Assembly: GCF_039969785.1 (NCBI RefSeq) | Contig: NZ_JBDVNC010000022.1 | Coordinates: forward strand, 124,001-188,000 | Direction: 5' to 3' | Length of the DNA stretch: 64,000 nt | Source: Shimia sp039969785 | GTDB taxonomy: Bacteria; Pseudomonadota; Alphaproteobacteria; Rhodobacterales; Rhodobacteraceae | In this document: in pieces, positions 8,217 to 16,876 of the stretch | Layout: each line of letters starts with the position of its first letter | Numbering within the stretch: position 1 is the first letter of the stretch | Made by a program: the position numbers and the translations under genes | The notes under the pieces: model-generated | What the model was told of the DNA's origin: nothing | The model's input: only the letters and a program-made list of their open reading frames with translations | Databases searched by the model: none

Positions 8217-8543
8217 TCAGCCACCGCGCACAAGACCGTCTTCAGCATCTGACAGGGACAGGCCAAGTTCTTCCATGCCGTTTTCCAGATGGTCCGACAA
8301 ATGCGGTGTGCCCAGCAAATAATCCGACGTCGGCGTCGTCGCCTCTCGCTTGGCCGTCTGAATGGCTTCGGCCAGCTCGTCTGCGGCAAAGGCATCCCGT
8401 CCGACCCACATAACCGCCACAAGGCTCGCCTGTTCGTCTTCGTTCAACCGGTCAATAAAACCGCGCAATTCGCCTTCGGCCCGGTCCAGTTCCCGCGACA
8501 TCAGCACAACCTGCGCCACTTTCCATGCGGTAATTTCAAGCAT
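8217..8543 (-). CDS. DUF3775 domain protein
   Basis: ATG 8543 with AGGAG upstream gives 108 residues (MLEITAWKVAQVVLMSREL...), although the frame stays open further upstream. The sequence has the acidic helical pattern of DUF3775: ELDRAEGELRGFIDRLNED, the VAVMWVGRDAF centre and TPHLSDHLENGMEELG near the end. This small cytoplasmic family is common in alphaproteobacteria and has no known function. It stands between a TetR gene on the other strand and the rmuC–mutL pair, 255 bp upstream, with no obvious partner. Confidence 0.78.
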   Translation of the reverse strand: MLEITAWKVAQVVLMSRELDRAEGELRGFIDRLNEDEQASLVAVMWVGRDAFAADELAEAIQTAKREATTPTSDYLLGTPHLSDHLENGMEELGLSLSDAEDGLVRGG

Positions 8544-8798
8544 TTTGCGGCTCCTATCTGTTCGCCCACCCCCATCTCGCCCGAAAGCATGCACCCCGTC
8601 CTTGATCTTGCGCAAATCATTTTTCTGCGCCATCTGGCAGCGCCGATAACTGGACGCAGGGCAAAAACGGCACACACATCGCTTCAGGACATGTCGCGGC
8701 CCGGCTTATCGCCGCCAGCGCTCCCGCCCCTTTTCAACGCGGCAAGCCGCGCCTCAAAGCGTTGGGCATGGCGGCTGCGCCGCGGTTGCGCCTGACGG

Positions 8799-9950
8799 TC
8801 AGGTTTCCGATTTTGTCAGCGGAACCACCTTGCCGTCATCCGACGCCAGCTCTTCGAAATCAAAATTGTCCAGCCGCCGGGCACGTCGCCCGGCTTTGTC
8901 TGCGCTGATCTTGATGTCGGAAATATCCTTGGCCGCCTGCCCGAAATGCCGGTCCAGATTTTCCACCCGCGTGCCCAGCCGTTCTACATCTGTATAAAGC
9001 AGCCCCAGCTCGCGTCGGATCGACCCGGCCTGTTCCCGCATGCGTGCGTCTTTCAGGATCGCGCGCATTGTATTCAGCGTGGCCATGCAGGTCGTCGGAG
9101 ACACAATCCACACACGCGCCGCAAACCCCTCGCGGACGAGTTCCGGGAAATTGGCGTGCAGCTCTGCATAAACCGCCTCGGACGGCAAAAACATCAACGC
9201 GCCATCTGCCGTCTCGCCTTCCAGAATATAGCGCTCGGAAATATCCTTGATGTGCTTTTTGACCGACGTGCGCAGCATACGCGCTGCTTCGTTCAGTTCG
9301 TGTTGCGTCTCGGCATTGCGCAGCGCTTCATACGCTTCCAATGGGAACTTGCTGTCAATCACGATGGGCCCGGGCGGGTTGGGCAAGTGGATCAGACAAT
9401 CGGCGCGCTTGCCATTCGACAGCGTATGTTGCAGCGCATAGGAATCCTTGGGCAGCGCTTTGGACACAATATCGTTCAGCTGGATCTCGCCAAACGCCCC
9501 GCGGGTCTGCTTGTTGCTCAGAATGTCCTGAAGGCTCAGAACATCGCCCGACAATCGTGTGATGTTGTCCTGCGCCTTATCGATGGTCTTAAGCCGCTCT
9601 TGCAGTTCGCCCAATGAATGCGCTGTGCGCCGCGCTGACCCTTGCAGGTTCTCCGTCATCTGCTGGTTCACCAAAGCAAGCCGCTTTTCCATATGCTGCA
9701 ACAGATTGGCCTGCGCCGCCGCTTGACTCTCGACCACTTGCGTCAGCCCGCCCGCAAGCTGTTGCTGCCCATCACCCAGCGCCTGCACCCGCTGTCCCAA
9801 TGCGCCCATCTGGTGCGCCAGCGGCTCGGCCATTCGGGCAGAGCGACCCGCAGCGCGCACCGACAGAACCAACAGCACGATCACCACGGCGGCAATTCCC
9901 AGCCCGGCCACTTCGGCCCCGCTCAACGTATAATCTGCAATTGTGATCAT
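8799..9950 (-). CDS. rmuC: DNA recombination protein RmuC
   Basis: A 383-residue protein from ATG 9950 (GGGCAGGA upstream); the frame extends to 10028 but the first 26 residues there are not conserved-looking. It has one N-terminal membrane helix (VAGLGIAAVVIVLLVLSV), a coiled coil rich in Q, and the RmuC domain with FGEIQLNDIVSKALPKDSY, VIDSKFPLEAYEAL, MFLPSEAVYAELH and RVWIVSPTTCMATLNT. RmuC limits inversions at short repeats and carries a PD-(D/E)XK-like nuclease fold. It is 81 bp downstream of mutL on the same strand. Confidence 0.94.
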   Translation of the reverse strand: MITIADYTLSGAEVAGLGIAAVVIVLLVLSVRAAGRSARMAEPLAHQMGALGQRVQALGDGQQQLAGGLTQVVESQAAAQANLLQHMEKRLALVNQQMTENLQGSARRTAHSLGELQERLKTIDKAQDNITRLSGDVLSLQDILSNKQTRGAFGEIQLNDIVSKALPKDSYALQHTLSNGKRADCLIHLPNPPGPIVIDSKFPLEAYEALRNAETQHELNEAARMLRTSVKKHIKDISERYILEGETADGALMFLPSEAVYAELHANFPELVREGFAARVWIVSPTTCMATLNTMRAILKDARMREQAGSIRRELGLLYTDVERLGTRVENLDRHFGQAAKDISDIKISADKAGRRARRLDNFDFEELASDDGKVVPLTKSET

Positions 9951-10031
9951 TCCTGCCCTATCGTATTTGTCCGCCCGACCATCAGGTCGGGCCGTGTCAT
10001 CCGGCCCCTCCGCGGGGGCGGGGGACACGCT

Positions 10032-11897
10032 TCAGGTTCGGCCAAACAGCCGTTCAATATCGCTCAGCTTCAGTTCCACATAGGTCGGACGCCCGTGGTT
10101 ACACTGCCCCGAATGCGGCGTGGCTTCCATCTCGCGCAACAGCGCGTTCATCTCATCGGCCCGCATGCGCCGCCCGGACCGGATAGACCCGTGGCACGCG
10201 ACCCGGCTCAGGATCGCTTCAATCCGCGCCTGCACCAAAAGACTTTCGCCCTGATCATCCAGCTCATCCAGAATATCCAGCACCATCGCCCGCGCATTCA
10301 CCTCGCCCAGAATGGCAGGCGTTTCGCGCACCGCAATGGCCCCGCCGCCAAACGGTTCAAGCGTCAAACCCAGATTGGCCAGAGGTCCCTGCACCGCCAG
10401 TATCCGTGCGCAATCCCCGTCGCTCAGCTCCACAATTTCCGGGATCAAAAGCGCCTGCGCCGCCACACCGGTCTCAGCCATCTGGCGCTTCAGTTTCTCG
10501 TAAACCAACCGCTCATGCGCGGCATGCTGATCAACAATCACCATGCCCGTCGCGGTCTGGGCCACGATATAATTCTCATGCACCTGCGCGCGCGCCGCGC
10601 CCAGCGGCAAGCCCTCAGCCGGGGTGTCTGCGCCGACATCCTCTGCCTCATCCAATACCGGCTCGACCCGCGCACTAAAGGCACCGGACAGCTCGGAAAA
10701 GCCTGCCTCGGGCGCTGGCGCCTGTGCATTATAGGACGCAATTCTGGCGCCCAATGATGGCCGGTCCATCTGATACACCCGCGCCGGACCCGTTTGCTCG
10801 GGGCGCATCGCGCCCAGCGTCGCATCCGCCACCGTGCTTGATGCCCGGTGCCCCGCCTCGGCCAGCGCATGGCGCAACGCACTTACGATCAACCCCCGCG
10901 CAAGCCCGGGATCGCGAAACCGTACTTCGGACTTGGCCGGATGCACGTTCACATCCACCAGATGCGGATCACAGTCGATGAACAACGCCGCCGCCGGATG
11001 CCGGTCCCGGCTCAGAAAATCGAAATACGCGCCGCGCAACGCCCCAACCAGCAATTTGTCCTTGACCGGACGTCCGTTCACAAACAGATATTGCGCAACC
11101 GATGACCCGCGCGAATAAGTCGGCAAAGCTGCATAGCCCAGCAACCGCAACCCATGCCGCGTGGCATCAATCCTCAGCGCGTTTTCGGCAAATTCACGCC
11201 CCAAAATCGATGCCAGCCGCCCATGCAACGCGTCAAACAGATCGCCATTCTCCGCCTCAGCGCGAAAGGTCACGCGCCCCTCACCGCCGCCCGTCACGTC
11301 GCGCAATGTGAAGGCTATAAACGGCTCGGCCATCGCCAGCCGTTTTACCACATCTGTGATCGCCTGCGCTTCGGCCCGATCACTGCGCATGAATTTTAAC
11401 CGTGCCGGCGTGGCATAAAACAGATCGCGCAATTCTACGATGGTGCCGGCAGACAACGCAGCGGGCCGCACCGCGCTCATCTGACCGCCTTCAACCGTGA
11501 TTGAGGCTGCATCCGCCCGTCCAACGCGCGATGTGATGCTCAACCGTCCCACGGCGCCCAAAGACGGCAGCGCCTCTCCACGGAACCCAAATGTGTGGAT
11601 GTCCAGCAAATCCGATCCGTCGATCTTGGACGTGGCATGGCGCGATAATGCCAGGGGCAATGCGTCGGCCTCAATGCCGCATCCATCGTCCGACACCCGG
11701 ATCAACGTCTTGCCGCCATCGCCATAGGCCACGTCCACACGCCGTGCTCCGGCGTCGATGGCATTTTCAACCAGCTCTTTGACGGCAGAGGCCGGACGTT
11801 CCACCACTTCCCCGGCTGCAATCCGGTTGATAGCCGCGTCATCCAATTGGCGGATTACAGGCGTTTTTTCGCTTATGTTGGGGTCAGATAGAGGCAT
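10032..11897 (-). CDS. mutL: DNA mismatch repair protein MutL, with endonuclease motif
   Basis: A 621-residue MutL. The GHKL ATPase carries KELVENAIDAGA (catalytic Glu and Mg-binding Asn near residue 45), SDDGCGI and FGFRGEALPSLG. The transducer domain follows, then a proline/alanine-rich linker, then the dimerisation region. The C-terminal domain has DQHAAHERLVYE, which fits the DQHA-x2-E-x4-E metal motif of endonuclease MutL, and the final CNHGRPT motif. It therefore should nick DNA itself, as expected in bacteria lacking MutH. It lies just upstream of rmuC. Confidence 0.97.
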   Translation of the reverse strand: MPLSDPNISEKTPVIRQLDDAAINRIAAGEVVERPASAVKELVENAIDAGARRVDVAYGDGGKTLIRVSDDGCGIEADALPLALSRHATSKIDGSDLLDIHTFGFRGEALPSLGAVGRLSITSRVGRADAASITVEGGQMSAVRPAALSAGTIVELRDLFYATPARLKFMRSDRAEAQAITDVVKRLAMAEPFIAFTLRDVTGGGEGRVTFRAEAENGDLFDALHGRLASILGREFAENALRIDATRHGLRLLGYAALPTYSRGSSVAQYLFVNGRPVKDKLLVGALRGAYFDFLSRDRHPAAALFIDCDPHLVDVNVHPAKSEVRFRDPGLARGLIVSALRHALAEAGHRASSTVADATLGAMRPEQTGPARVYQMDRPSLGARIASYNAQAPAPEAGFSELSGAFSARVEPVLDEAEDVGADTPAEGLPLGAARAQVHENYIVAQTATGMVIVDQHAAHERLVYEKLKRQMAETGVAAQALLIPEIVELSDGDCARILAVQGPLANLGLTLEPFGGGAIAVRETPAILGEVNARAMVLDILDELDDQGESLLVQARIEAILSRVACHGSIRSGRRMRADEMNALLREMEATPHSGQCNHGRPTYVELKLSDIERLFGRT

Positions 11898-11937
11898 ACC
11901 GCAAAACCTAGCACGTCAGGCCGCGATTCTGCCACAC

Positions 11938-12390
11938 CTATTCGGCGCTATTATCAGCGTCGCGCGCCGCGTCCAGCCACGCCCGTATCTCGGACAATCG
12001 TGGGGTGATTTCATCCACATAGCCTGCCGGAAACGCCTCGGCCAGCCCCTTTAAATCCGGTGCCACTTGTTGAATGGCTGCCTCACGCAGCGTCGCGCCC
12101 TTGTCGGTCAGCCACACGCCCTTGGACCGCCCGTCTTTGGGGTTGGGCCGCATCTCGATTAACCCGCGTCGCTCCAGCCCGGCCAGTGTATTGGTCATGC
12201 TCGACTTTGCCACCTGAAAGGCGCGGGCAATCTGCAAAGGTGTCTGTCCGCCGCCCAGCCTTGCCAGATGGTTCAACACGCCAAACATCGGCGCACTCAC
12301 CCCATCCGGCAGCCGCTTTTCCAACATCGTGCGGCTCAGCTGCGCGATGATGCCAATTTCAGTCAGGAACGAGAAATACGGGTTCTTCAT
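11938..12390 (-). CDS. MarR-family transcriptional regulator
   Basis: A 150-residue winged-helix protein. RTMLEKRLPDGVSAPMFGVL, GGGQTPLQIARAFQVAKSSM, TNTLAGLERRGLIEMRPN and the wing DGRSKGVWLTDKG are MarR hallmarks. It is 10 bp downstream of the Tat-exported nitroreductase-like gene, in the same operon. Two palindromes at 13580-13613 upstream of that operon are good candidates for its own operator, so autorepression of the operon is likely. The ligand is unknown. Confidence 0.88.
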   Translation of the reverse strand: MKNPYFSFLTEIGIIAQLSRTMLEKRLPDGVSAPMFGVLNHLARLGGGQTPLQIARAFQVAKSSMTNTLAGLERRGLIEMRPNPKDGRSKGVWLTDKGATLREAAIQQVAPDLKGLAEAFPAGYVDEITPRLSEIRAWLDAARDADNSAE

Positions 12391-12400
12391 ACGAGGCAGA

Positions 12401-13564
12401 CTATGTCAGGAAATCCTGTAATGCACGTCTTGGCGCGGGCGACAATTCCGCCTGCCCGGTGACCTTGCCCACACGCGCCAACATCTGCACCACCTGACCT
12501 GCCTCTGCCAGCTCGGCGTGGATCGCGCGATATGGCTCTGCAACCGCCTCGTATTCCTGCAACGATTGCTGGTTGGGATGCACCGACAATCCCAATCCGG
12601 TGGCGGCCAGGTTCATCCGCACATAAGCGCGCCCGGCATTCACCTGCGCCTCCCTCGAATTCCCGTCAGACACAATCCACAAATAGGCCGGGGTCGCGGT
12701 CATATCAGCCTGCATTTTCTGGATCTGCCCTTTCACGGCCATCGACTCGGGTTCGGGCATGACAGTTCGGTCAAACAGGCCTGTTTTGGACAATACCACG
12801 GGCACGGGCGACGTCACGGATATGCCGTCGCGATGCGCCAGAATTTCCTGGGTGCCGACGCGCAGCACACGCATGGATTCCATAAAGGCCCCCTCGGTCA
12901 CCATCTCGATCTGCATGGCGCGGATCGCAATCTCACGCACCCGGGCAACCTCGGTCGGATCAGTGACAACGCCTGACAAAACGGAATGCCCCGCGGCTGC
13001 AGTGATCAGCGCGTCAGCTTCGCTTGCCGTCACCGGACGCGACACATCATACGCCCGCCGATCTGTGCGGCGCGCCAGAATCTGTGCAAACAGCGGGTCG
13101 CGCGTAACCTTTCGATCCGGCGTCAGCGTGATACGCACCGCGCGCCGCCCATCAAGAAACTCCCCGGGGGCGCCGTCAGGGAACAGCTCAAATTCGGCAC
13201 GAACCCCCATGTCGCCAGCCGCCACTTTCAGAGTCTCAAGAAAGCATCCCAACCCCAACAATATCTGACGGCTATAAGGGTCCGTCTCGGGCAACAGACG
13301 GGTGGTGTCATGCCGGATTGTGATCGTATCCGGGTCTGACAGATCCGCAATCCACGGCTGCATATTGTGCGGATTGGGCGCGAGAATGGCATAAGACAAA
13401 CACCGTTCGCGCAAATCTGCCACCTGCCCGGCCGAGCGCCACCCCTGCAAAGCCGCATCAGGCATCGCAACTTGAGACGCGTGAAACCATTTGGCCGCCC
13501 CCGCCGTGGTCGCCGCCAAAACAAGCCCGCCACCAGCAAGCCGTATGAATGATCTTCGGTTCAT
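12401..13564 (-). CDS. Tat-exported nitroreductase-like flavoprotein (Acg family)
   Basis: A 387-residue protein from ATG 13564. The N terminus NRRSFIRLAGGGLVLAATT is a twin-arginine signal peptide. The mature part resembles Acg/nitroreductase-like proteins: CLSYAILAPNPHNMQPWIADL (FMN-phosphate binding Asn region), DPYSRQILLGLGCFLETLKVAA, LARRTDRRAYDVSRPVT, and a C-terminal GLGLSVHPNQQSLQEY. It would bind FMN and act in the periplasm; the substrate is not known. The Tat route suits folding with cofactor before export. It leads an operon with a MarR regulator, controlled probably by the two palindromes just upstream. Confidence 0.82.
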   Translation of the reverse strand: MNRRSFIRLAGGGLVLAATTAGAAKWFHASQVAMPDAALQGWRSAGQVADLRERCLSYAILAPNPHNMQPWIADLSDPDTITIRHDTTRLLPETDPYSRQILLGLGCFLETLKVAAGDMGVRAEFELFPDGAPGEFLDGRRAVRITLTPDRKVTRDPLFAQILARRTDRRAYDVSRPVTASEADALITAAAGHSVLSGVVTDPTEVARVREIAIRAMQIEMVTEGAFMESMRVLRVGTQEILAHRDGISVTSPVPVVLSKTGLFDRTVMPEPESMAVKGQIQKMQADMTATPAYLWIVSDGNSREAQVNAGRAYVRMNLAATGLGLSVHPNQQSLQEYEAVAEPYRAIHAELAEAGQVVQMLARVGKVTGQAELSPAPRRALQDFLT

Positions 13565-13579
13565 GACACACCTCATTAG

Positions 13580-13613
13580 TTCGATATCGAATTAAATAAT
13601 ACGATATCGAACT
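13580..13613. promoter_or_regulatory. Two GATATC-centred palindromes (putative MarR operators)
   Basis: TTCGATATCGAA at 13580-13591 and ACGATATCGAACT at 13601-13613 share the core CGATATCG, with centres 20 bp apart (two helical turns). They lie 16-50 bp upstream of the Tat-flavoprotein start in AT-rich promoter-like DNA. Assignment to the cotranscribed MarR protein is inference. Confidence 0.68.
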
Positions 13614-13748
13614 AAAATCAAGATATAGATTGTTTCTTTGTGGATGCCCCGGCAATCGACCACGTCTAACCGTAGATGCAAGGTCTCGTTCCAGTTCTTA
13701 TTTCTGCGTGCCATCCGGCAAAGCCCGACACCTGCGTCAATTCACACG

Positions 13749-13779
13749 TTGATCCATTCGATAGATTGAATATATCAAT
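13749..13779 (+). promoter_or_regulatory. sqr promoter with SqrR/BigR-type operator
   Basis: ATTC-N8-GAAT occurs at 13756-13771, the spacing I recall for SqrR of Rhodobacter capsulatus. It lies between a possible -35 (TTGATC, 13749-13754) and -10 (TATATC, 13771-13776), spacing 16. A second overlapping palindrome ATTGA-N5-TCAAT spans 13765-13779. A bound ArsR-type persulfide-sensing repressor would block RNA polymerase. No regulator gene of that type is in the window. Confidence 0.65.
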
Positions 13780-13860
13780 TCCCACGCAGCCCAAATTGCG
13801 CGGGCCGGGCCACCCTGCCGCCCGCAGAACACCAGTCGCACCGGATCAAGGATCAAGCCA

Positions 13861-15534
13861 ATGGACATCAAGACCATCACCGCCCAACTCTCGGTTTCTC
13901 CTCAGATCACCCCGGCCGAGGTCAGGGATCTTGCAGCAGCCGGGTTCCGCTCGATCATCTGTAACCGTCCCGACGGCGAAGCGGCGGATCAGCCAACCTT
14001 TGAAGAGATCGAAACTGCTGCGAAAGCCGCGGGGATCGAAGCGCGGTATCTGCCGATCGTTTCAGGCAAGGTTCAGGACGAAGACTCCGACGAATTTGAA
14101 CACGCGCTTTTGGAACTGCCCGGGCCGGTATTTGCCTATTGCCGCACCGGCACCCGCTCGGCGACACTCTGGTCGCTGGCGCAGGCGAAAACCATGGAGC
14201 CAGCGGCCATTCTGGCGGCCACCAAAGCGGCCGGGTATGATATGGCGGGTGTGGTGCGGCGCATCGTAAACGGCGGCAAAACACCAACTGATGCAGCCGA
14301 CGCAGCCTTTGACGTGGTGATCGTGGGCGGGGGCGCGGCAGGCATCGCCGTGGCGTCGTCACTGTTGTCACGCAAACCCGGGCTGGACGTTGCAATAATC
14401 GATCCGGCGGATATTCATTATTATCAACCCGGCTGGACCATGGTCGGCGGCGGGGTTTTTGACGCGGAAACCACCGCCAAGACCATGGGCTCGCTGATCC
14501 CCAAAGGGGTGCACTGGCTCAAATCCGCAGTCGCGGCTTTTGAACCCAAAGACAACGCCGTCATTCTGGATGGTTGCCGGGTGGTGAAATACAACCGCCT
14601 TGTGGTGTGTCCGGGGCTCAAGCTGGACTGGCACGGGGTTGACGGGCTAGTCGAAACGCTGGGCAAAAACGGGGTTACGTCAAATTATCGCTATGATCTG
14701 GCGCCTTATACGTGGGAACTGGTGCGCGGTCTCAAAAAGGGCCGCGCGCTGTTTACACAGCCGCCCATGCCAATCAAATGCGCCGGCGCGCCGCAAAAGG
14801 CGCTCTATCTGTCGGCCAATAACTGGGAAACCATGGGGGTTCTCAAAGACATCGATGTCCAGTTCATGAATGCTGGCGGTGTGCTGTTTGGTGTCAAAGA
14901 TTACGTGCCCGCGCTGATGAACTATATCGAGCGCTACAATGCGGATCTGAATTTCTTCCACAATCTGGTTGCGGTGGACGGCCCGGCCAAAACGGCAACT
15001 TTTGCGGTGAAGAAACCCGATACGGACCCGGAAACCGTGACGGTCGAGTTTGACATGATGCATGTCTGCCCGCCCCAGACAGCCCCGGATTTCATACGTG
15101 TCTCACCACTGGCGGATGCAGGCGGGTGGGTCGATGTCGACCAATCCACACTGCGCCACAAAGAGTATGACAATGTCTGGTCGCTGGGCGATGTGATGAA
15201 CGCCCCCAACGCCAAAACCGCCGCCGCAGCGCGCATGCAGGCCCCGATTGTTGCGGAAAACCTTGTCGATGACATCAACGGCATGTCCCCGACTGCCATC
15301 TATAACGGCTATGGGTCCTGCCCGCTGACGGTCGAGCGCGGCAAGATTGTGCTGGCAGAGTTTGGTTATGGCGGCACGTTGCTGCCGTCTTTCCCAAAAT
15401 GGCTGATCGATGGCACCAAACCCACCCGCGCGGCGTGGATCCTCAAGGAACAGATCCTGCCCCCGGTCTATTGGAAGGCGATGTTGCGCGGCAAGGAATG
15501 GATGGCCAAGCCAGAGAAAGTATCGGCCAGCTGA
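13861..15534 (+). CDS. sqr: DUF442 (beta-lactamase-hydrolase-like phosphatase fold) fused to sulfide:quinone oxidoreductase
   Basis: A 557-residue fusion. Residues 1-110 are a DUF442/TIGR01244 domain with the Cys-based loop AYCRTGTRS (Cys94), a PTP-like fold associated with sulfur transfer or persulfide handling. Residues 150-540 are a two-dinucleotide-binding flavoprotein starting VVIVGGGAAGIAVASSL and carrying Cys250 (VVCPGLKLDW), Cys307 (IKCAGAPQKALYL) and Cys403 (MHVCPPQTAP), the three cysteines of SQR. It oxidises sulfide to polysulfide or persulfide on the membrane and reduces quinone. The DUF442 part may pass sulfane sulfur on. AAGGA precedes ATG 13861, and an ATTC-N8-GAAT operator lies 90 bp upstream. 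A rhodanese/dioxygenase partner is not adjacent. Confidence 0.9.
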   Translation: MDIKTITAQLSVSPQITPAEVRDLAAAGFRSIICNRPDGEAADQPTFEEIETAAKAAGIEARYLPIVSGKVQDEDSDEFEHALLELPGPVFAYCRTGTRSATLWSLAQAKTMEPAAILAATKAAGYDMAGVVRRIVNGGKTPTDAADAAFDVVIVGGGAAGIAVASSLLSRKPGLDVAIIDPADIHYYQPGWTMVGGGVFDAETTAKTMGSLIPKGVHWLKSAVAAFEPKDNAVILDGCRVVKYNRLVVCPGLKLDWHGVDGLVETLGKNGVTSNYRYDLAPYTWELVRGLKKGRALFTQPPMPIKCAGAPQKALYLSANNWETMGVLKDIDVQFMNAGGVLFGVKDYVPALMNYIERYNADLNFFHNLVAVDGPAKTATFAVKKPDTDPETVTVEFDMMHVCPPQTAPDFIRVSPLADAGGWVDVDQSTLRHKEYDNVWSLGDVMNAPNAKTAAAARMQAPIVAENLVDDINGMSPTAIYNGYGSCPLTVERGKIVLAEFGYGGTLLPSFPKWLIDGTKPTRAAWILKEQILPPVYWKAMLRGKEWMAKPEKVSAS

Positions 15535-15610
15535 TTTCTGTAAGGCACGCAGATCGTAATCCAGCGGCGTGCGCTTTGCGCACACAGGTTTAGTGAATTG
15601 GCACCCGGCC

Positions 15611-16312
15611 TTACGCGTCTTGATACAAGTGACGCATGTCGGGCCCTTCAACGGTGTACATATGCACCCAGATATAAGCGTGCTGGAACGCCGCCACGAT
15701 CAGCGCCTGCCATGATCCCAGCAACAGCGCAAAGGCCCACAGTCCCAGAAATCCAAAGGTGTACATAGCGTTTTGGGACCAGCCAAACGCGCCCTGGCGT
15801 ACAATTGGCATATCTGCGTAGTGATCATAGAAATGGTCCCCACCTAACGCGCGTTCAAAGCTGAAATAGCGTTTCACACAATACATCGTATAGGCCGACA
15901 GCCCCAAAAACACCGCGCCCAATGGTATGCCGATCCAGACCGGCACCCCAAGGCTGCCCCGGTCCAGCACCGCTACGATCAGGATCGTGACCGGACGCGC
16001 GACCAACAGCGGAAAGAACAACATACCCCAGACCTGCAAGTCCCCCTCTTCGAACATCCGGGTCATCAGGCGGCGATGCAGTTGCAGGCGAAACACCACT
16101 GCCACCATGACTTGATGCAGCACCGCCAACCAGATCGACACCCACGCCCAGCACAGGCTGTCCATCCACAATAAACCGCGCTGCCCGGTCTGCCCCTGCA
16201 AGAACCACGCCGCCCCCGCCAGCATAAATCCCAGAATGATCAGGTGCTGGCCCTGACCTTCGAAAATCTGCGCCCAGCTTGATTTGCTTCGGATCTCTCT
16301 GAGGGTCGCCAT
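15611..16312 (-). CDS. Integral membrane protein, PEMT/ICMT-like methyltransferase fold
   Basis: 233 residues with six or seven hydrophobic segments (HLIILGFMLAGAAWFLQG, MDSLCWAWVSIWLAVL, LLVARPVTILIVAVL, IGIPLGAVFLGLSAY, FGFLGLWAFALLLGSW). The C terminus QHAYIWVHMYTVEGPDMRHLY resembles the H-x-Y...E-x-P-D-x-x-x-x-Y signature of phosphatidylethanolamine N-methyltransferase and isoprenylcysteine methyltransferase-like membrane proteins, where His and Glu bind S-adenosylmethionine. Actual methyltransferase activity and substrate are not established. It is convergent with the sqr fusion (76 bp between stops) and divergent from the SRPBCC gene. Confidence 0.6.
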   Translation of the reverse strand: MATLREIRSKSSWAQIFEGQGQHLIILGFMLAGAAWFLQGQTGQRGLLWMDSLCWAWVSIWLAVLHQVMVAVVFRLQLHRRLMTRMFEEGDLQVWGMLFFPLLVARPVTILIVAVLDRGSLGVPVWIGIPLGAVFLGLSAYTMYCVKRYFSFERALGGDHFYDHYADMPIVRQGAFGWSQNAMYTFGFLGLWAFALLLGSWQALIVAAFQHAYIWVHMYTVEGPDMRHLYQDA

Positions 16313-16395
16313 GCTGTCTGTCCTTTGCCCATGATCGCTGAATGATCGTCAGATGTGACGCTTGCGTCAATGTATCTGACGGGCCAAAATGGGGC

Positions 16396-16791
16396 ATGGA
16401 CATCAAAAAGAGCTACACCCTGCCTTTTCCGGTGGATCAGGTCTTTGCCGCGTGGATTTCATCGGACACCGTGATTGCACCGGCCAGCCGGATGTTGGTC
16501 GAGCCGGCCCCCGGCGGGCGATATCAGCTGTTCATGGAGGGGCCCGACGGCGGCGCGTCAACGCTGGGTGTGTTCCACAAGGTCGAGCACAATGCGCGCC
16601 TGATCTATACGTGGGAATGGAACGGCGATGGTGCGGTGTCCCTGATCGATGTCACATTCCGGGCCAATGAGGGTGGCACTGTCATCACCCTGGCGCATCG
16701 CGGGTTTACTTCGGCGGACAGCGCGAACATGCATGACAGTGGATGGGACGCTTATATATCCGGGCTGGTCGCATTTTTGGGAAAACGATGA
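16396..16791 (+). CDS. SRPBCC/AHSA1-like (START-fold) protein
   Basis: 131 residues from ATG 16396 (the frame extends to 16342, but MDIKKSYTLPFPVDQVFAAW is the family's true start). The SRPBCC pattern is clear: V.AAWISSDTVIAPASRM, GGRYQLFMEGPDGG, YTWEWNGDGAVSLIDVTF, GTVITLAHRGF and a C-terminal helix GWDAYISGLVAFLG. AHSA1-like proteins bind hydrophobic ligands or chaperones; no specific function is readable. It precedes a SulP permease by 64-85 bp on the same strand. Confidence 0.8.
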   Translation: MDIKKSYTLPFPVDQVFAAWISSDTVIAPASRMLVEPAPGGRYQLFMEGPDGGASTLGVFHKVEHNARLIYTWEWNGDGAVSLIDVTFRANEGGTVITLAHRGFTSADSANMHDSGWDAYISGLVAFLGKR

Positions 16792-16876
16792 CAGAGACGC
16801 GGCAATCTGGTCTCTTCACTTATTCCTTTTATTGAATACATAAGAGCGACACCCTGTGACAGCCCCGGAATTGCCC

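Noticed and set aside
8544..8798. Possible small minus-strand gene between rmuC and DUF3775 (reading ...RRSRHAQRFEARLAAL...)
   Set aside because: The frame is open and looks protein-like, but I find no ATG/GTG start after the preceding stop and only a late TTG; not supportable.
9990..10030. CTCCGCGGGGGCGGG sequence, also near 55960-55980, as a repeat family
   Set aside because: Short G/C-rich matches are expected by chance and hairpin preference in this genome; two copies are not enough.
9642..10757. Plus-strand 371-codon ORF
   Set aside because: Antisense to rmuC and mutL; Arg/His/Gln-rich composition typical of a shadow frame in high-GC DNA.
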